Below are positions 53,728-62,513 of a DNA stretch of 64,000 nucleotides, in pieces. The translations under genes were made by a program, and so were the position numbers. The notes under the pieces were generated by a model. The model did not search any database and was not told the DNA's origin. It saw only the letters and a program-made list of their open reading frames with translations. Source of the stretch: JAGQKC01 sp965223675 (GTDB lineage Bacteria; Nitrospirota; Nitrospiria; Nitrospirales; UBA8639); assembly GCA_965223675.1 (NCBI GenBank), contig OZ245013.1, positions 1,922,001-1,986,000 of the forward strand, written 5' to 3'. Position 1 is the first letter of the stretch; every line of letters begins with the position of its first letter.

Positions 53728-53749
53728 TATACCGTTCTGTCTACTTTAT
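53728..53749. promoter_or_regulatory. Probable TetR operator (copy 2)
   Basis: TATACCGTTCTGTCTACTTT then AT: the same block as at 31036-31057 with three substitutions, with the dyad TATAC/GTCTA-like halves (minus strand TAGACAGAACGGTATA). It lies in the divergent region between the DUF5069 gene and the intact TetR gene. Confidence 0.65.
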
Positions 53750-53925
53750 TGAGCTTTGTCATGAGATGAGTCATTTTGTTACACCGATTCACCAGATTTT
53801 TTCTAAATAGATGAAACTCTTAGCCTATTGATAGTAAATGAAATATTTCGTATGCTATCTTGACCCTTATCTATACAATGCTATCTGATCCAGCGAGACC
53901 ATGATAAACATTTCAGTTTAGATAT

Positions 53926-54513
53926 ATGGCTAAAAAAATTCAAAAATACTCCAAGCGAGAACAGTTACTCAAAACCGCGCTCGAGCTGTTTGCCAAACAC
54001 GGGGTTCACGCCACGGGCATCGACACTATTGCTGAACAAGCTCAAGTCACCAAAAAGACCCTGTATACGCATTTTCGCTCGAAGGAAGAACTCGTTTTAG
54101 CCGTTCTTCGCCATTACGACGGGTTAGCCCGGAATGAATTTATGCGGCGTGTTGAGAATGGAGGGAAGACTCCAAAGGCACGTCTGCTCGCCATATTCGA
54201 TGTCGCGCAACGATGGTTCCAGCAAAATAATTTTTACGGCTGCCTGTTCATCAATACGATCGGCGAATATTCGGACGACGACACGCCTATTCGTGAGATA
54301 TGCAAGGAATATAAAAAATTGGTAAAAGGATACATTCGACATCTTTGCGAACAAGCCGGAGCGTCAGACCCCCAAAGACTCTCAGAGGAGTTAGCGCTGT
54401 TATTGGAAGGCGCGACCGTGACCGCTCAAGTCTCCCAGAATTACAAGACCGCGCAAATAGCGAAACGAGCAGCCAAGGCTCTCATTGCCAATTCTATTCC
54501 TCTCCGCCAATAG
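53926..54513 (+). CDS. TetR-family transcriptional regulator
   Basis: The 195-residue protein has an intact N-terminal helix-turn-helix (TALELFAKHGVHATGIDTIA, AQVTKKTLYTHFRSKEELV) and a TetR ligand domain (GCLFINTIGEYSDDDTPIR, LLLEGATVTAQVSQNYKT). It is the functional paralogue of the pseudogene at 31236. It is divergent from DUF5069, and a YHS-domain gene relic follows it. It probably represses itself and its divergent neighbour; the ligand is unknown. Confidence 0.9.
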   Translation: MAKKIQKYSKREQLLKTALELFAKHGVHATGIDTIAEQAQVTKKTLYTHFRSKEELVLAVLRHYDGLARNEFMRRVENGGKTPKARLLAIFDVAQRWFQQNNFYGCLFINTIGEYSDDDTPIREICKEYKKLVKGYIRHLCEQAGASDPQRLSEELALLLEGATVTAQVSQNYKTAQIAKRAAKALIANSIPLRQ

Positions 54514-54550
54514 ATTGAGGAGCAAGGGTCTCCCTGCAAGTAACCCTCCT

Positions 54551-54733
54551 CTAGGCTCTCTTCACGAGTTTGACCTTTGATGTCTTCCCAGTTTTATCTG
54601 CTTCGGCAACATTGCCGAGAATATCCTGTACCCATTTCTTTTGCGTGTTTTTGTCCACGTCTAGATAGAGTGTCTCTTCTACGACCTTTCACACCTCAGG
54701 ATTGCCAGTTACCTTTTTCATCGTAACAGCCTT
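54551..54733 (-). pseudogene. YHS-protein C-terminal relic
   Basis: The minus strand encodes KKVTGNPEV, a TGA where the intact protein has Trp, then KVVEETLYLDVDKNTQKKW and VQDILGNVAEAD, ending in TAG. This matches KKFVADPQVWKIVKGTLYLN of the YHS protein at 30537-30998. The 5' two thirds are missing, ending near the MITE-like relic at 54748. Confidence 0.75.
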
Positions 54734-54747
54734 TTGTAAATTGTATA

Positions 54748-54936
54748 CTATAGCGAATCCCAATACGTTCCAATCGAGAGAATCTTGGAGACGATGGTTC
54801 CGTATCGGAGAGCTTGATGAGGTGGCACTCTTTGTTGAGTACCCCAACCTCGTGATGATGTTGTTCACAGGTATCTAAGCTCATCCTGCGTCATTTCCCA
54901 TTTCAAACATGAGGACGTTACTTGAATCGGCTATAG
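54748..54936. mobile_element. MITE-like relic, copy B (189 bp)
   Basis: The left end CTATAGCGAATCCCAATA is identical to that of the 1295-1574 element; the right end CTTGAATCGGCTATAG is nearly so. The interior is largely different but shares the SLDT-coding start on the minus strand. It lies between the YHS relic and the SDR gene. Confidence 0.6.
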
Positions 54937-54988
54937 CAATGAACCAGAACGCGTCTTGTCAATTCCTACATTCAGGAGGGAGCAAACA

Positions 54989-55705
54989 ATGTCGACAACA
55001 CTTGAAGGTCGTTCAGTGGTCGTGACAGGAGGAACTGGTGGTCTTGGCAGAGCTGTCGTCCAGAAACTTGTCAGCTCAGGGGCGGTGTGTCATGTTCCAT
55101 GTCTTAGTCAGAAGGGAATAGAAACTGTCACTAACATTCATCCTGGAGCCATCCATACTACGGCAGGCGTGGATATGAGCGATGAGGAATCCGTCACTCG
55201 CTATTATGCCGATGTGAATAGGAAGGGGAAGTTATGGGCCTCCGTCCATATTGTCGGCACATTTGCCTTCGCCCCCTTCCTCGAGACCTCACTCAAAGAT
55301 TTTCGAAAACAATTTGAAACGAATACAGTGACCGCGTTTCTTTGTTCGCGCGAAATGGTCCGTCATCTTCGTGCCCGCAAGCAAGGTGGTCGTATCCTCA
55401 ATGTGACGGCTCGACCAGCTCTTGAACCACGAACGGGGGCAAACATGATCGCCTACACCGCCAGCAAAGCCGCGGTCGCCGCCATATCCGAGTCATTAGG
55501 AGAAGAGGTCGCCAGCGAGCGTATATGGGTCAATGCTATCGCGCCATCAATCATGGATACCCCAGCGAATCGTACGGCGATGCCAGATGCTGATTTTGAT
55601 AAGTGGGTAAAAGTTGAGGAAGTCGCATCCACTGTTGCTTTTCTGGTCTCTCCAGAAAATACGTGCGTGCGAAGTGGCCTCGTTCCAGTTTATGGAACTC
55701 TTTGA
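54989..55705 (+). CDS. SDR-family oxidoreductase
   Basis: The 238-residue Rossmann protein has nucleotide-binding VVVTGGTGGLGRAVV, NTVTAF, and the catalytic YTASK; the usual Ser before it lies in LNVTARPAL and is Thr or shifted. AGGAGGGAG before the ATG at 54989 decides the start; the frame is open to a TTG at 54956. The substrate is unknown. Confidence 0.88.
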   Translation: MSTTLEGRSVVVTGGTGGLGRAVVQKLVSSGAVCHVPCLSQKGIETVTNIHPGAIHTTAGVDMSDEESVTRYYADVNRKGKLWASVHIVGTFAFAPFLETSLKDFRKQFETNTVTAFLCSREMVRHLRARKQGGRILNVTARPALEPRTGANMIAYTASKAAVAAISESLGEEVASERIWVNAIAPSIMDTPANRTAMPDADFDKWVKVEEVASTVAFLVSPENTCVRSGLVPVYGTL

Positions 55706-55845
55706 ATTGGTCAAAGGAATAGTGGCAGGTAGCTATCATGGCCCAGACACGAGAAGCTCTGCGTTCTGACACAGCGATCATCACACATTCAGATCGAGTT
55801 TTTTCTCGTTCCAACTTTGGAATTGCATGGAAGCTTGCATACCCG

Positions 55846-56901
55846 TTAGGCATGTACTTTCGAGTCTCGAGAAAAAACACCCCTTGCCGGAAGACCCATC
55901 GAAACCGTGCTTGACGGGAGGTTATTCGTCACCACTGCCCCAGCTCCCACAACCGCACCATCTCCAATCGTGACCCCATCGAGCACGACGACTTTCGTCC
56001 CCAGCCAACAATTACGGCCAATGGTTGTGGGACCTTTTGAAGAGACTTTCTGATCCGCGAACGCGACTTGGCTCTCGTAATCATACGAATTCCCACTCAT
56101 GATGTAACAATACGCCGCCACCATACTGCCATTCCCGACACAGACCCGATCCCCTGAGAAAATCTCGCAATGCGTCCCAATGTTGGCTCGGGATTGAATC
56201 TCAATATCCCCATCTTTACAGTAGACGATCGAATTCCGCCCAATATAGACGTCATCCCCAATGTGAATGCCCGTGTTTGATTGCCCTTTGGCATCCAACA
56301 CACTGTAGTCATCGATGGTGACGTTCTTCCCAAGTCGAATCTTATGCGGATGGCGTAACGTGACGCCTCGCCCAATGACAGTATTCGCCCCAACTTCCCC
56401 GAGCAGCCATGGATAGATCTTACTGCGAAGAAAATACCCTGGGGCACCGGGGAAGCTCCCCAATACGCCCGTAATGAGTTCATACTTGAGGATCCCTGTC
56501 AACGAGGCCTTGCCGACCACCCAGTCAGCGTACTGCCGCCAACGAGGTACTTTCTTGCCTGAGATGGCCTGGAGTTTAAACCTTCCCTCGCTGACTTGTG
56601 TTCGTTGTCTCGCGTTTCGACTATCCTCGGATAGTGCGAAGTCCGTCGTCGTGTTCAACCGACGTTCTTTAACGATTGATTCCAGCTGTCGTTTCACGTA
56701 TTGAGTTTGACTCGCCAGTATCTTTAATTCATCCTCGATCTTTGTCGACTCGCTGATTTGGTGTCCTGCTAGCGAGCCTGTAGTAGGCAACTCAAGGGCC
56801 AGCCGGTTCAGTTGATGTGCCATATCGGAAATTTTCTTGGTCATGTTCGTAATCTCGCCTAAGCGCCTTCGATTTTCTTGAAGATACGGAAGAGGTGCCA
56901 T
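55846..56901 (-). CDS. Hexapeptide-repeat acyltransferase with coiled-coil N-terminus
   Basis: Residues 1-105 are helical (RRRLGEITNMTKKISDMAHQ, KRQLESIVKERRL). From ~165 a left-handed beta-helix with hexapeptide repeats follows (VIGRGVTLRHPHKIRLG, DDVYIGRNSIVYC, IGRNCWLGTKVVVLDGVTIG, VVGAGAVVTNNLP). The middle (YELITGVLGSFPGAPGYFLR) matches acyltransferases of surface-sugar biosynthesis. GGGAGG precedes the ATG. The acceptor is unknown. Confidence 0.88.
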   Translation of the reverse strand: MAPLPYLQENRRRLGEITNMTKKISDMAHQLNRLALELPTTGSLAGHQISESTKIEDELKILASQTQYVKRQLESIVKERRLNTTTDFALSEDSRNARQRTQVSEGRFKLQAISGKKVPRWRQYADWVVGKASLTGILKYELITGVLGSFPGAPGYFLRSKIYPWLLGEVGANTVIGRGVTLRHPHKIRLGKNVTIDDYSVLDAKGQSNTGIHIGDDVYIGRNSIVYCKDGDIEIQSRANIGTHCEIFSGDRVCVGNGSMVAAYCYIMSGNSYDYESQVAFADQKVSSKGPTTIGRNCWLGTKVVVLDGVTIGDGAVVGAGAVVTNNLPSSTVSMGLPARGVFSRDSKVHA

Positions 56902-57191
56902 GGTTCGTCCTCCCTAACTATCAGTAACTATTTATAATTCCTGTTCCCGAGTATTTTTTAACGGGCCACAGAACGAGAACGATAGCCGCACCTGCATCTA
57001 TTATGGAACGAAAATGGAGACGAACTCAATACGGTCTATTGCCTACATTGAAGAAACCTCGATTCAATGAGCCACTGATCAGGATCTTTTATTAATCACG
57101 AGTTGTCCCTCAGAGCTCTTAGTGGACAATGCTCCGGCACTCGTGAGATAACATTCATTCAATCACATTCATTTCACAAAGGAGTCGCACT

Positions 57192-57470
57192 ATGGCCAAA
57201 GCGCGTGCCCGTCACATTTTGGTATCCACGAACAAAGCCTGTGAAGATCTCAAAACAAAGATTGAAGCTGGCTCAGACTTTGGGGAACTCGCGAAGGAGC
57301 ACTCGACTTGCCCGTCGGGAAAACAAGGTGGGGATCTCGGAGAGTTTGGCCCAGGTCAGATGGTCCCTGAATTTGATAAAGTCGTCTTTAATGAAGAGGT
57401 CGGAAAGGTCCATGGCCCCGTCAAAACTCAATTCGGGTATCACTTGCTAGAAATCACCAGCCGCACGTAG
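57192..57470 (+). CDS. ppiC: Parvulin-type peptidyl-prolyl isomerase
   Basis: The 92-residue single-domain parvulin has all conserved blocks: ARHILVST, GSDFGELAKEHSTCPSGKQG, GDLGEFGPGQMVPEFDKVVF and QFGYHLLEI. AAGGAG precedes the ATG. It has no signal peptide, so it is cytoplasmic like E. coli PpiC. Confidence 0.95.
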   Translation: MAKARARHILVSTNKACEDLKTKIEAGSDFGELAKEHSTCPSGKQGGDLGEFGPGQMVPEFDKVVFNEEVGKVHGPVKTQFGYHLLEITSRT

Positions 57471-57575
57471 TTTGTTCTCTTGTTTATTCACGGTCTTTCT
57501 CGGACTCATTTCGAATTCTCGTTCGAGAAAGACCTGATCAATGCATGTACACTCCTCGCAGACTTTCAGCCAAAC

Positions 57576-58739
57576 TCAAAGCACATGTACGTCGTCAAGA
57601 TAAAGGCTATTCTGATTAAGAAGAGCGACTATTAGTTGAAGGTGGGCCTCCGAATCGACATACTTGGCAAGGTTAATACAGAGATCAGCACATAAGACTT
57701 TAACGAGATCTGTTTGATCCTCAGAACATCGATACTGGTGTCCATCCGCGAATAACCACAACTCCCCATCTCGAACATGGAAGACAAACCGCGACCCTTC
57801 ATTGCGGTGAAGTTGGCCTCCTGCGGCTATATGCGCGCGCAAATTTTCAAGCTGGAAAGTCTGAGTTGCCGGTTCGTCATCTGGATATTTCGGCACGGTG
57901 ATATATCGACCAAACCATTCCGCTAACAAATCTTTGTTTTCAAGATGTTGGCGTAATACTTGATGAACCTTATCCAACGCTTCTACAGTCAAATGCCCGG
58001 GGTTGGACTGTGGAAGAAGGTCTGGGTCGGCATATCGAACTTCTTCACCCAGAGTATCACCGACATAATCAACAAACCCTCGCAGAATCTCGCTGTGAGA
58101 CGGGGCACGAAACCCCACAGAACAGGTCATGCAATCATCCCCCACAGCAATGCCACTGTGACCCACACGCGGAGGAACATATAAAACATCTCCAGGCTCG
58201 AGAACCCACTGCTGCTTTGGCTTCCAGTCGGTTAAGATCATGACAGGAGTATCCGAACGTCGAGGGGAATTGGCATCAAACCTTCCGCCAACTTCCCATT
58301 GCCGACGCCCACTTGCTTGCACGAGAAATACATCATAGTTGTCATAATGCGGCCCCACCCCTCCTCCATCAGCAGAATAACTGATCATCAAATCATCAAT
58401 CCGCCAGCTTGGGATAAAGTGAAAATGTGTGAGAAATTCGGCAGCCGCAGGCAGCCAATGATCAACAGCTTGCACGAGCAACGTCCAATGTGTTTTGGGT
58501 AAGCTTTGAAATGTTTCATCGGAAAATGGGCCATGCGTGAGCTTCCACTGATCACTCTCACCACCGAGTATCACCAGCCGGGATTCTACAAATTCTTCGC
58601 AAGCTAAGCCTGCCAATTCATCTGCGTCAAGGAGCGGAACAATCCCCGGAAACGCATGACGAATCAAAAGTGGTTTTTTCTGCCAATACTCGGTGAGGAA
58701 CATATCGAGGGAGACATTTCCTAGTGGGAGGTTCTTCAT
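57576..58739 (-). CDS. roxA: JmjC-type ribosomal-protein oxygenase (RoxA/YcfD)
   Basis: The 387-residue protein begins FLTEYWQKKPLLIRHAFPG, the YcfD signature. The iron site is GPHYDNYDVFLVQASGRRQW (HxD) with the distal His in PRVGHSGIAVGDD. A C-terminal winged-helix region follows. YcfD hydroxylates an arginine of ribosomal protein L16 (bL16) using 2-oxoglutarate and oxygen; the function here is by homology. It is monocistronic or with elaA upstream (86 bp). Confidence 0.92.
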   Translation of the reverse strand: MKNLPLGNVSLDMFLTEYWQKKPLLIRHAFPGIVPLLDADELAGLACEEFVESRLVILGGESDQWKLTHGPFSDETFQSLPKTHWTLLVQAVDHWLPAAAEFLTHFHFIPSWRIDDLMISYSADGGGVGPHYDNYDVFLVQASGRRQWEVGGRFDANSPRRSDTPVMILTDWKPKQQWVLEPGDVLYVPPRVGHSGIAVGDDCMTCSVGFRAPSHSEILRGFVDYVGDTLGEEVRYADPDLLPQSNPGHLTVEALDKVHQVLRQHLENKDLLAEWFGRYITVPKYPDDEPATQTFQLENLRAHIAAGGQLHRNEGSRFVFHVRDGELWLFADGHQYRCSEDQTDLVKVLCADLCINLAKYVDSEAHLQLIVALLNQNSLYLDDVHVL

Positions 58740-58825
58740 ATGAAACGATTAAGTACGACGAATTTTTATAGTGTAGAAACTTTATGCTCAAGAAGACGGA
58801 AAGAAAAAATACGGACAATGTTCTA

Positions 58826-59287
58826 TTAAGATTTTTTCAACATCTCAATATGTGGAACTCCTTCATCAAGATATCCTTCTGACACTCGTGCAAATCCATA
58901 CTGTTCATAAAAACCTTGAAGGTAATCTTGAGCTGCTATCCTGATGGCACTGTCGGGCCAACACTGTTCTATTTCTTGAAGAGCAGTACATAATAGTTGA
59001 TGCCCAATCCCCTGACCACGCACATCCTCGTGTACCACAAACCGCCCAATACTCACTTCGGAAAAGCTCAGTCCGGCCGGCAATAGACGTGCATACGCGA
59101 TTAACCTCGCCGACTCATCACGCCCTGTCAGATGTCTCGTTTCAGCATGCCGATCATATTGATCCAATTCAGGGTAGGCACAATGTTGCTCAACAATAAA
59201 AACAGTAACTCTTAACTGAAGCATATCAAAAAGTTCATCAGTATTGAGCTCACGAAAAGTCTGTATTTCCCACTGGATATTGAGCAT
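58826..59287 (-). CDS. elaA: ElaA-like GNAT acetyltransferase
   Basis: The 153-residue protein has ElaA features: LQLRVTVFIVEQHCAYPELD near the N-terminus, IGRFVVHEDVRGQGIGHQL (acetyl-CoA loop) and FYEQYGFARVSEGYLDEGVPHIEM. The acceptor is unknown. No strong ribosome-binding site is seen. Confidence 0.9.
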   Translation of the reverse strand: MLNIQWEIQTFRELNTDELFDMLQLRVTVFIVEQHCAYPELDQYDRHAETRHLTGRDESARLIAYARLLPAGLSFSEVSIGRFVVHEDVRGQGIGHQLLCTALQEIEQCWPDSAIRIAAQDYLQGFYEQYGFARVSEGYLDEGVPHIEMLKKS

Positions 59288-59538
59288 GAAACCGACTGGC
59301 GACTATTCGGAACGGATGGTGATGAATGATAAGTAGCGCAGGGATTGTGCCTTTCTGTGCGAAATTCGTCAAACACGGTCAGGCGGGGGTAAATCAGGAG
59401 AGATCGGAGGGGGCAAACAAGCAACCCATCAGCCCACTTAATCGGAAATTTTCTGGAAAAATCGTTAAGAATAATTGCGAAAGACCCGAGAGATACATTA
59501 GACACTAACGAACACCAACGAAAAGGAACACCCAATTT

Positions 59539-59853
59539 ATGCGAATCAATACTTCTTCCAACCACAACACGATATCGCTCACCTTGTGCGGACGATTAGA
59601 CTATAGTGCTCGACATGTGTTTAATACGTCTCTCCAAGAAAGTTACGATTCCAATAAACCCAACATCGTTCTTGACCTTGAAGCTGTCACATTTATCGAC
59701 AGCTCTGGACTGGGACTCATTCATAGGTGCATCACCGAATCGGCGACCAGAGACGTAAATGTCGCCTTACTCAATCCTCAGCGGCAAATCCATGACATTC
59801 TTGAACTCTGCAACATGGATAAATACATCACAGCCCCTTCACCTACTCCCTGA
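59539..59853 (+). CDS. STAS-domain anti-sigma-factor antagonist
   Basis: The 104-residue single STAS domain has LTLCGRLDYSARHVF and VTFIDSSGLGLIHRC, the SpoIIAA-type phosphorylation site (DSSGLG). AAGGAA precedes the ATG. No cognate anti-sigma factor or phosphatase gene is in the window, so its partner is encoded elsewhere. Confidence 0.9.
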   Translation: MRINTSSNHNTISLTLCGRLDYSARHVFNTSLQESYDSNKPNIVLDLEAVTFIDSSGLGLIHRCITESATRDVNVALLNPQRQIHDILELCNMDKYITAPSPTP

Positions 59854-59961
59854 TAAAACCATCGTGATAAACTTCATGTTCAACCCAACCTTTGAATTTC
59901 ACAAACATTAATCAATAAAATAATCAATCAACGCCCATCTGGCCTCACGCTCTTAAAATTA

Positions 59962-61629
59962 TTAGTGCCTCATAATCCCCATTTTTTTGATACGGGAAAG
60001 GAGGGTGGTCGGTTTGAGGCCGAGCAGTTCGGCCGCACCGTCGGCGCCGTAGATCTTCCAGTCGGTTTGTTTTAACGCCATGGCAATATTGCCTTTTTCG
60101 CGCAGCCGCATCTCTTCTTCGGTGAGAACTTCGCTCAAGCCATCACCAGGTTTCTTTATTGGAATCTTGGGTAAAACCCCATTAGCTTGCGGAACTGGAA
60201 GGTCAAATTTTACCGAGCCGCAACGAGAAGAAATGACGGCTCGCTCAATAATATTTTGTAGCTCACGAACATTTCCCGGCCAATGATAAGCCTGCAATTT
60301 GAGAACTTCTGACTGAAGCAGCTCTCGGCCGGTGCAGTTTAGTTTTTTCCGAACATGGGTCATAAAGGTTGCTGCTAATAACGGTATGTCCTCTTTTCGG
60401 TTGCGCAGGGGGGGAACTTCGATAGGAAATACATTTAAGCGATAATAGAGATCTTGCCGAAATCGTCTCGTTTCGACCTCATGAGCTAACTTGCGGTTCG
60501 TCGCTGCGATTACCCGAACATTCACTTCCCGAGTCGTTTCCTCCCCTACTCGTTCGTATTCACCTTCCTGTAAGACGCGTAACAGCTTGCTTTGCATTTC
60601 CAGAGGAATTTCTCCAACTTCATCAAGAAACAATGTGCCACCATCGGCAGCTTGAAACCGTCCCGCACGATCCTTCAAGGCTCCGGTGAAGGCGCCTTTC
60701 ACATGTCCGAAAAATTCGCTTTCATACAATTCTTTTGGAATCGATGCACAATTCACGCGCACGAGTGGATGGTCCTTCCGTTGACTCCGACGATGAATTT
60801 CTCGCGCCACGAGTTCTTTCCCAGTTCCCGACTCCCCAGAGATGAGGACAGTTGCATCGGTGGGTGCCACAAGCTCAATCTGCTGGACAAGGTTAGCAAT
60901 TGCTGGTCCCTGCCCGACAATCTCGCCAAAGTTTTGCGCTTCTAATACTTCTTCTTTCAAGAACGTATTTTCTAATTCCAGTTGGGTTTTGAGTCGTTCG
61001 ATTTCTTCAAAGGCCCGAGCATTGGCGATGGCGACCGCAACATGATCGGCAATCATCCGGAACCATGACGTGGCTTCTTCAGGGACCGGTTCTCGCTCAA
61101 ACACCGCCAGCACGCCCAGGGTTTCCCCTTTGTAGATAATAGGCTGGCCGTGAAATCCGCAAATGCCTTCTTGCTTCGCCCAATCTGGTCGTGCAATCCA
61201 CGCCAGATTCTTTTCCATTTCATTGATCACAAGTTGCTCACCCAATCCTCCAATACGCCCGACCTTACAAACGCCCAATGGGAATCGAGAAAAATACCCG
61301 TTGATGGTGTTCCATTCCGTCTTGTCAGCACTGCTCGAACGCCCAGCACTCGCAACGAGGTGTAAACATCTTGTTTGATCTCGACACTCCTCCTTGAATC
61401 GGCAGGATGAACAGATATCGCCAGGACCAATCAGCCAGATTCGCGCCAAGGCCACAGTTGGTCGATCAGCGAGTCGTCGCACGATCAACCACAACAAATC
61501 ATTGAGCGATCGTTGCTGGGCAATGTCCAGCAGTAAGCATTTCAGGGAATCTAACGTGGTTGGTGACTTCATGTTGGGTTCTACCGTTTTCATGGCTCCA
61601 ACAATACACGAAATTTCGTTTACTATCAA
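59962..61629 (-). CDS. GAF-domain sigma-54-dependent activator
   Basis: The N-terminal GAF domain (~residues 30-210) contains CSSCRFKEECRDQTRC, a CxxC-x5-C-x5-C insert that could bind metal. The AAA+ domain has GESGTGKE (Walker A), GAFTGA (sigma-54 contact), GGTLFLDEVGE (Walker B) and RFRQDLYYRLNVFPIEVPPL. The C-terminal Fis-type HTH is GADGAAELLGLKPTTLLSRI. The start may be 61629 or the Met at 61593. It is divergent from the operon at 61799, its likely target. Confidence 0.93.
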   Translation of the reverse strand: MIVNEISCIVGAMKTVEPNMKSPTTLDSLKCLLLDIAQQRSLNDLLWLIVRRLADRPTVALARIWLIGPGDICSSCRFKEECRDQTRCLHLVASAGRSSSADKTEWNTINGYFSRFPLGVCKVGRIGGLGEQLVINEMEKNLAWIARPDWAKQEGICGFHGQPIIYKGETLGVLAVFEREPVPEEATSWFRMIADHVAVAIANARAFEEIERLKTQLELENTFLKEEVLEAQNFGEIVGQGPAIANLVQQIELVAPTDATVLISGESGTGKELVAREIHRRSQRKDHPLVRVNCASIPKELYESEFFGHVKGAFTGALKDRAGRFQAADGGTLFLDEVGEIPLEMQSKLLRVLQEGEYERVGEETTREVNVRVIAATNRKLAHEVETRRFRQDLYYRLNVFPIEVPPLRNRKEDIPLLAATFMTHVRKKLNCTGRELLQSEVLKLQAYHWPGNVRELQNIIERAVISSRCGSVKFDLPVPQANGVLPKIPIKKPGDGLSEVLTEEEMRLREKGNIAMALKQTDWKIYGADGAAELLGLKPTTLLSRIKKMGIMRH

Positions 61630-61751
61630 CTATATTTCGTTAAGAACGATATTTCGTTTAAATTCAAATTTGTAAAATGTTTAAAAAGTCAATTTATACA
61701 ATAATTTATAAAAATTAATAGAGTGGCATGTTCATTGTAGTACTACGAAAT
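61608..61751. promoter_or_regulatory. Operator repeats between the sigma-54 activator and its divergent operon
   Basis: ACGAAAT or its complement occurs five times: as the perfect palindrome ACGAAATTTCGT at 61608-61619, as ATTTCGT at 61634 and 61651, and as ACGAAAT at 61745. The clustering upstream of a sigma-54-like promoter suggests enhancer sites for the activator. Confidence 0.55.
61724..61739 (+). promoter_or_regulatory. Sigma-54-type promoter candidate
   Basis: TGGCAT-GTTCA-TTGTA has the -24 GG and -12 element at the required spacing (10 bases between GG and G). It departs from consensus only in GT instead of GC at -12. It reads toward the gene at 61799. Confidence 0.55.
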
Positions 61752-61798
61752 CACAAACTGAATTATTTGGAAAATCATAGAAATAAAGGAACGTTATC

Positions 61799-62023
61799 GT
61801 GTCACGATTACCAGCGATTGATCCCGAGAGAGCAACAGGCCGAGCCAAACAATTACTCGATGACCTGCAACGTCAACTCGGATTCGCTCCTAACATTATG
61901 CGCACGTTGGCCAACTCGCCAGCGGTCCTTCAGGGGTACCTAGATTTTTCTCATGCTCTGTCCAATGTGGCAGAAACCGAGTTGGATTTTCCAAAAGTTC
62001 CAGAACTTCAACCATACAGATAA
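61799..62023 (+). pseudogene. Carboxymuconolactone-decarboxylase-family gene with internal in-frame deletion
   Basis: The 74-codon frame (GTG start, AAAGGA upstream) begins like a full CMD/AhpD-like peroxidase-related protein (MSRLPAIDPERATGRAKQLL, LGFAPNIMRTLANSPAVLQG, YLDFSHAL) and then passes directly to the family's C-terminus (NVAETELDFPKV). The ~100 central residues with the catalytic CxxC are missing. A short product could still be made and expression signals are intact. Confidence 0.75.
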
Positions 62024-62087
62024 ACCAAACCAGCGGAGCACGATCACACTGATCATTCCCTCATTCATTTAAGAAAGGAGAAGTCTT

Positions 62088-62456
62088 ATGAGCACACCAA
62101 CTACGATCGCACTACAAGAAAGACTGGAAGATCTGTTTTCTTACATTCGAGAGGGTCGCATACTCGACGCGATCAATGAATTCTACGCGGAAGACGTTGT
62201 TATGCAAGAAAACGCTGAAACGCCCACCGTGGGACGTGACGCCAATCTCGAGCGCGAAAAACAATTTCTCAACACTGTGAAAGAATGGAAACGGTTTGAT
62301 GTCACCGCAAAAGGTGTGGGGGACAACGCCACGTTTTATGAGACCATCATGAATTGGGTGACCACCGATGGGACGCCAGTTCATGTTGAACAAGTTGTGG
62401 CATCCAAATGGAAGGACGGCAAGATCACATACGAACGGTTTTATCACAACCCGTAA
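62088..62456 (+). CDS. SnoaL/NTF2-like protein
   Basis: The 122-residue paralogue of the protein at 51944-52324 has YIREGRILDAINEFYAEDVV, ENAETPTVGRDANLEREKQF and VVASKWKDGKITYERFYHN. AAAGGAG precedes the ATG. It is second in the putative sigma-54-controlled operon. No activity is assigned. Confidence 0.88.
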   Translation: MSTPTTIALQERLEDLFSYIREGRILDAINEFYAEDVVMQENAETPTVGRDANLEREKQFLNTVKEWKRFDVTAKGVGDNATFYETIMNWVTTDGTPVHVEQVVASKWKDGKITYERFYHNP

Positions 62457-62513
62457 TTGAGATTTCCGAATACACTTGATCATCAATCTACTAACACAGA
62501 AAGGGCAAGCACG

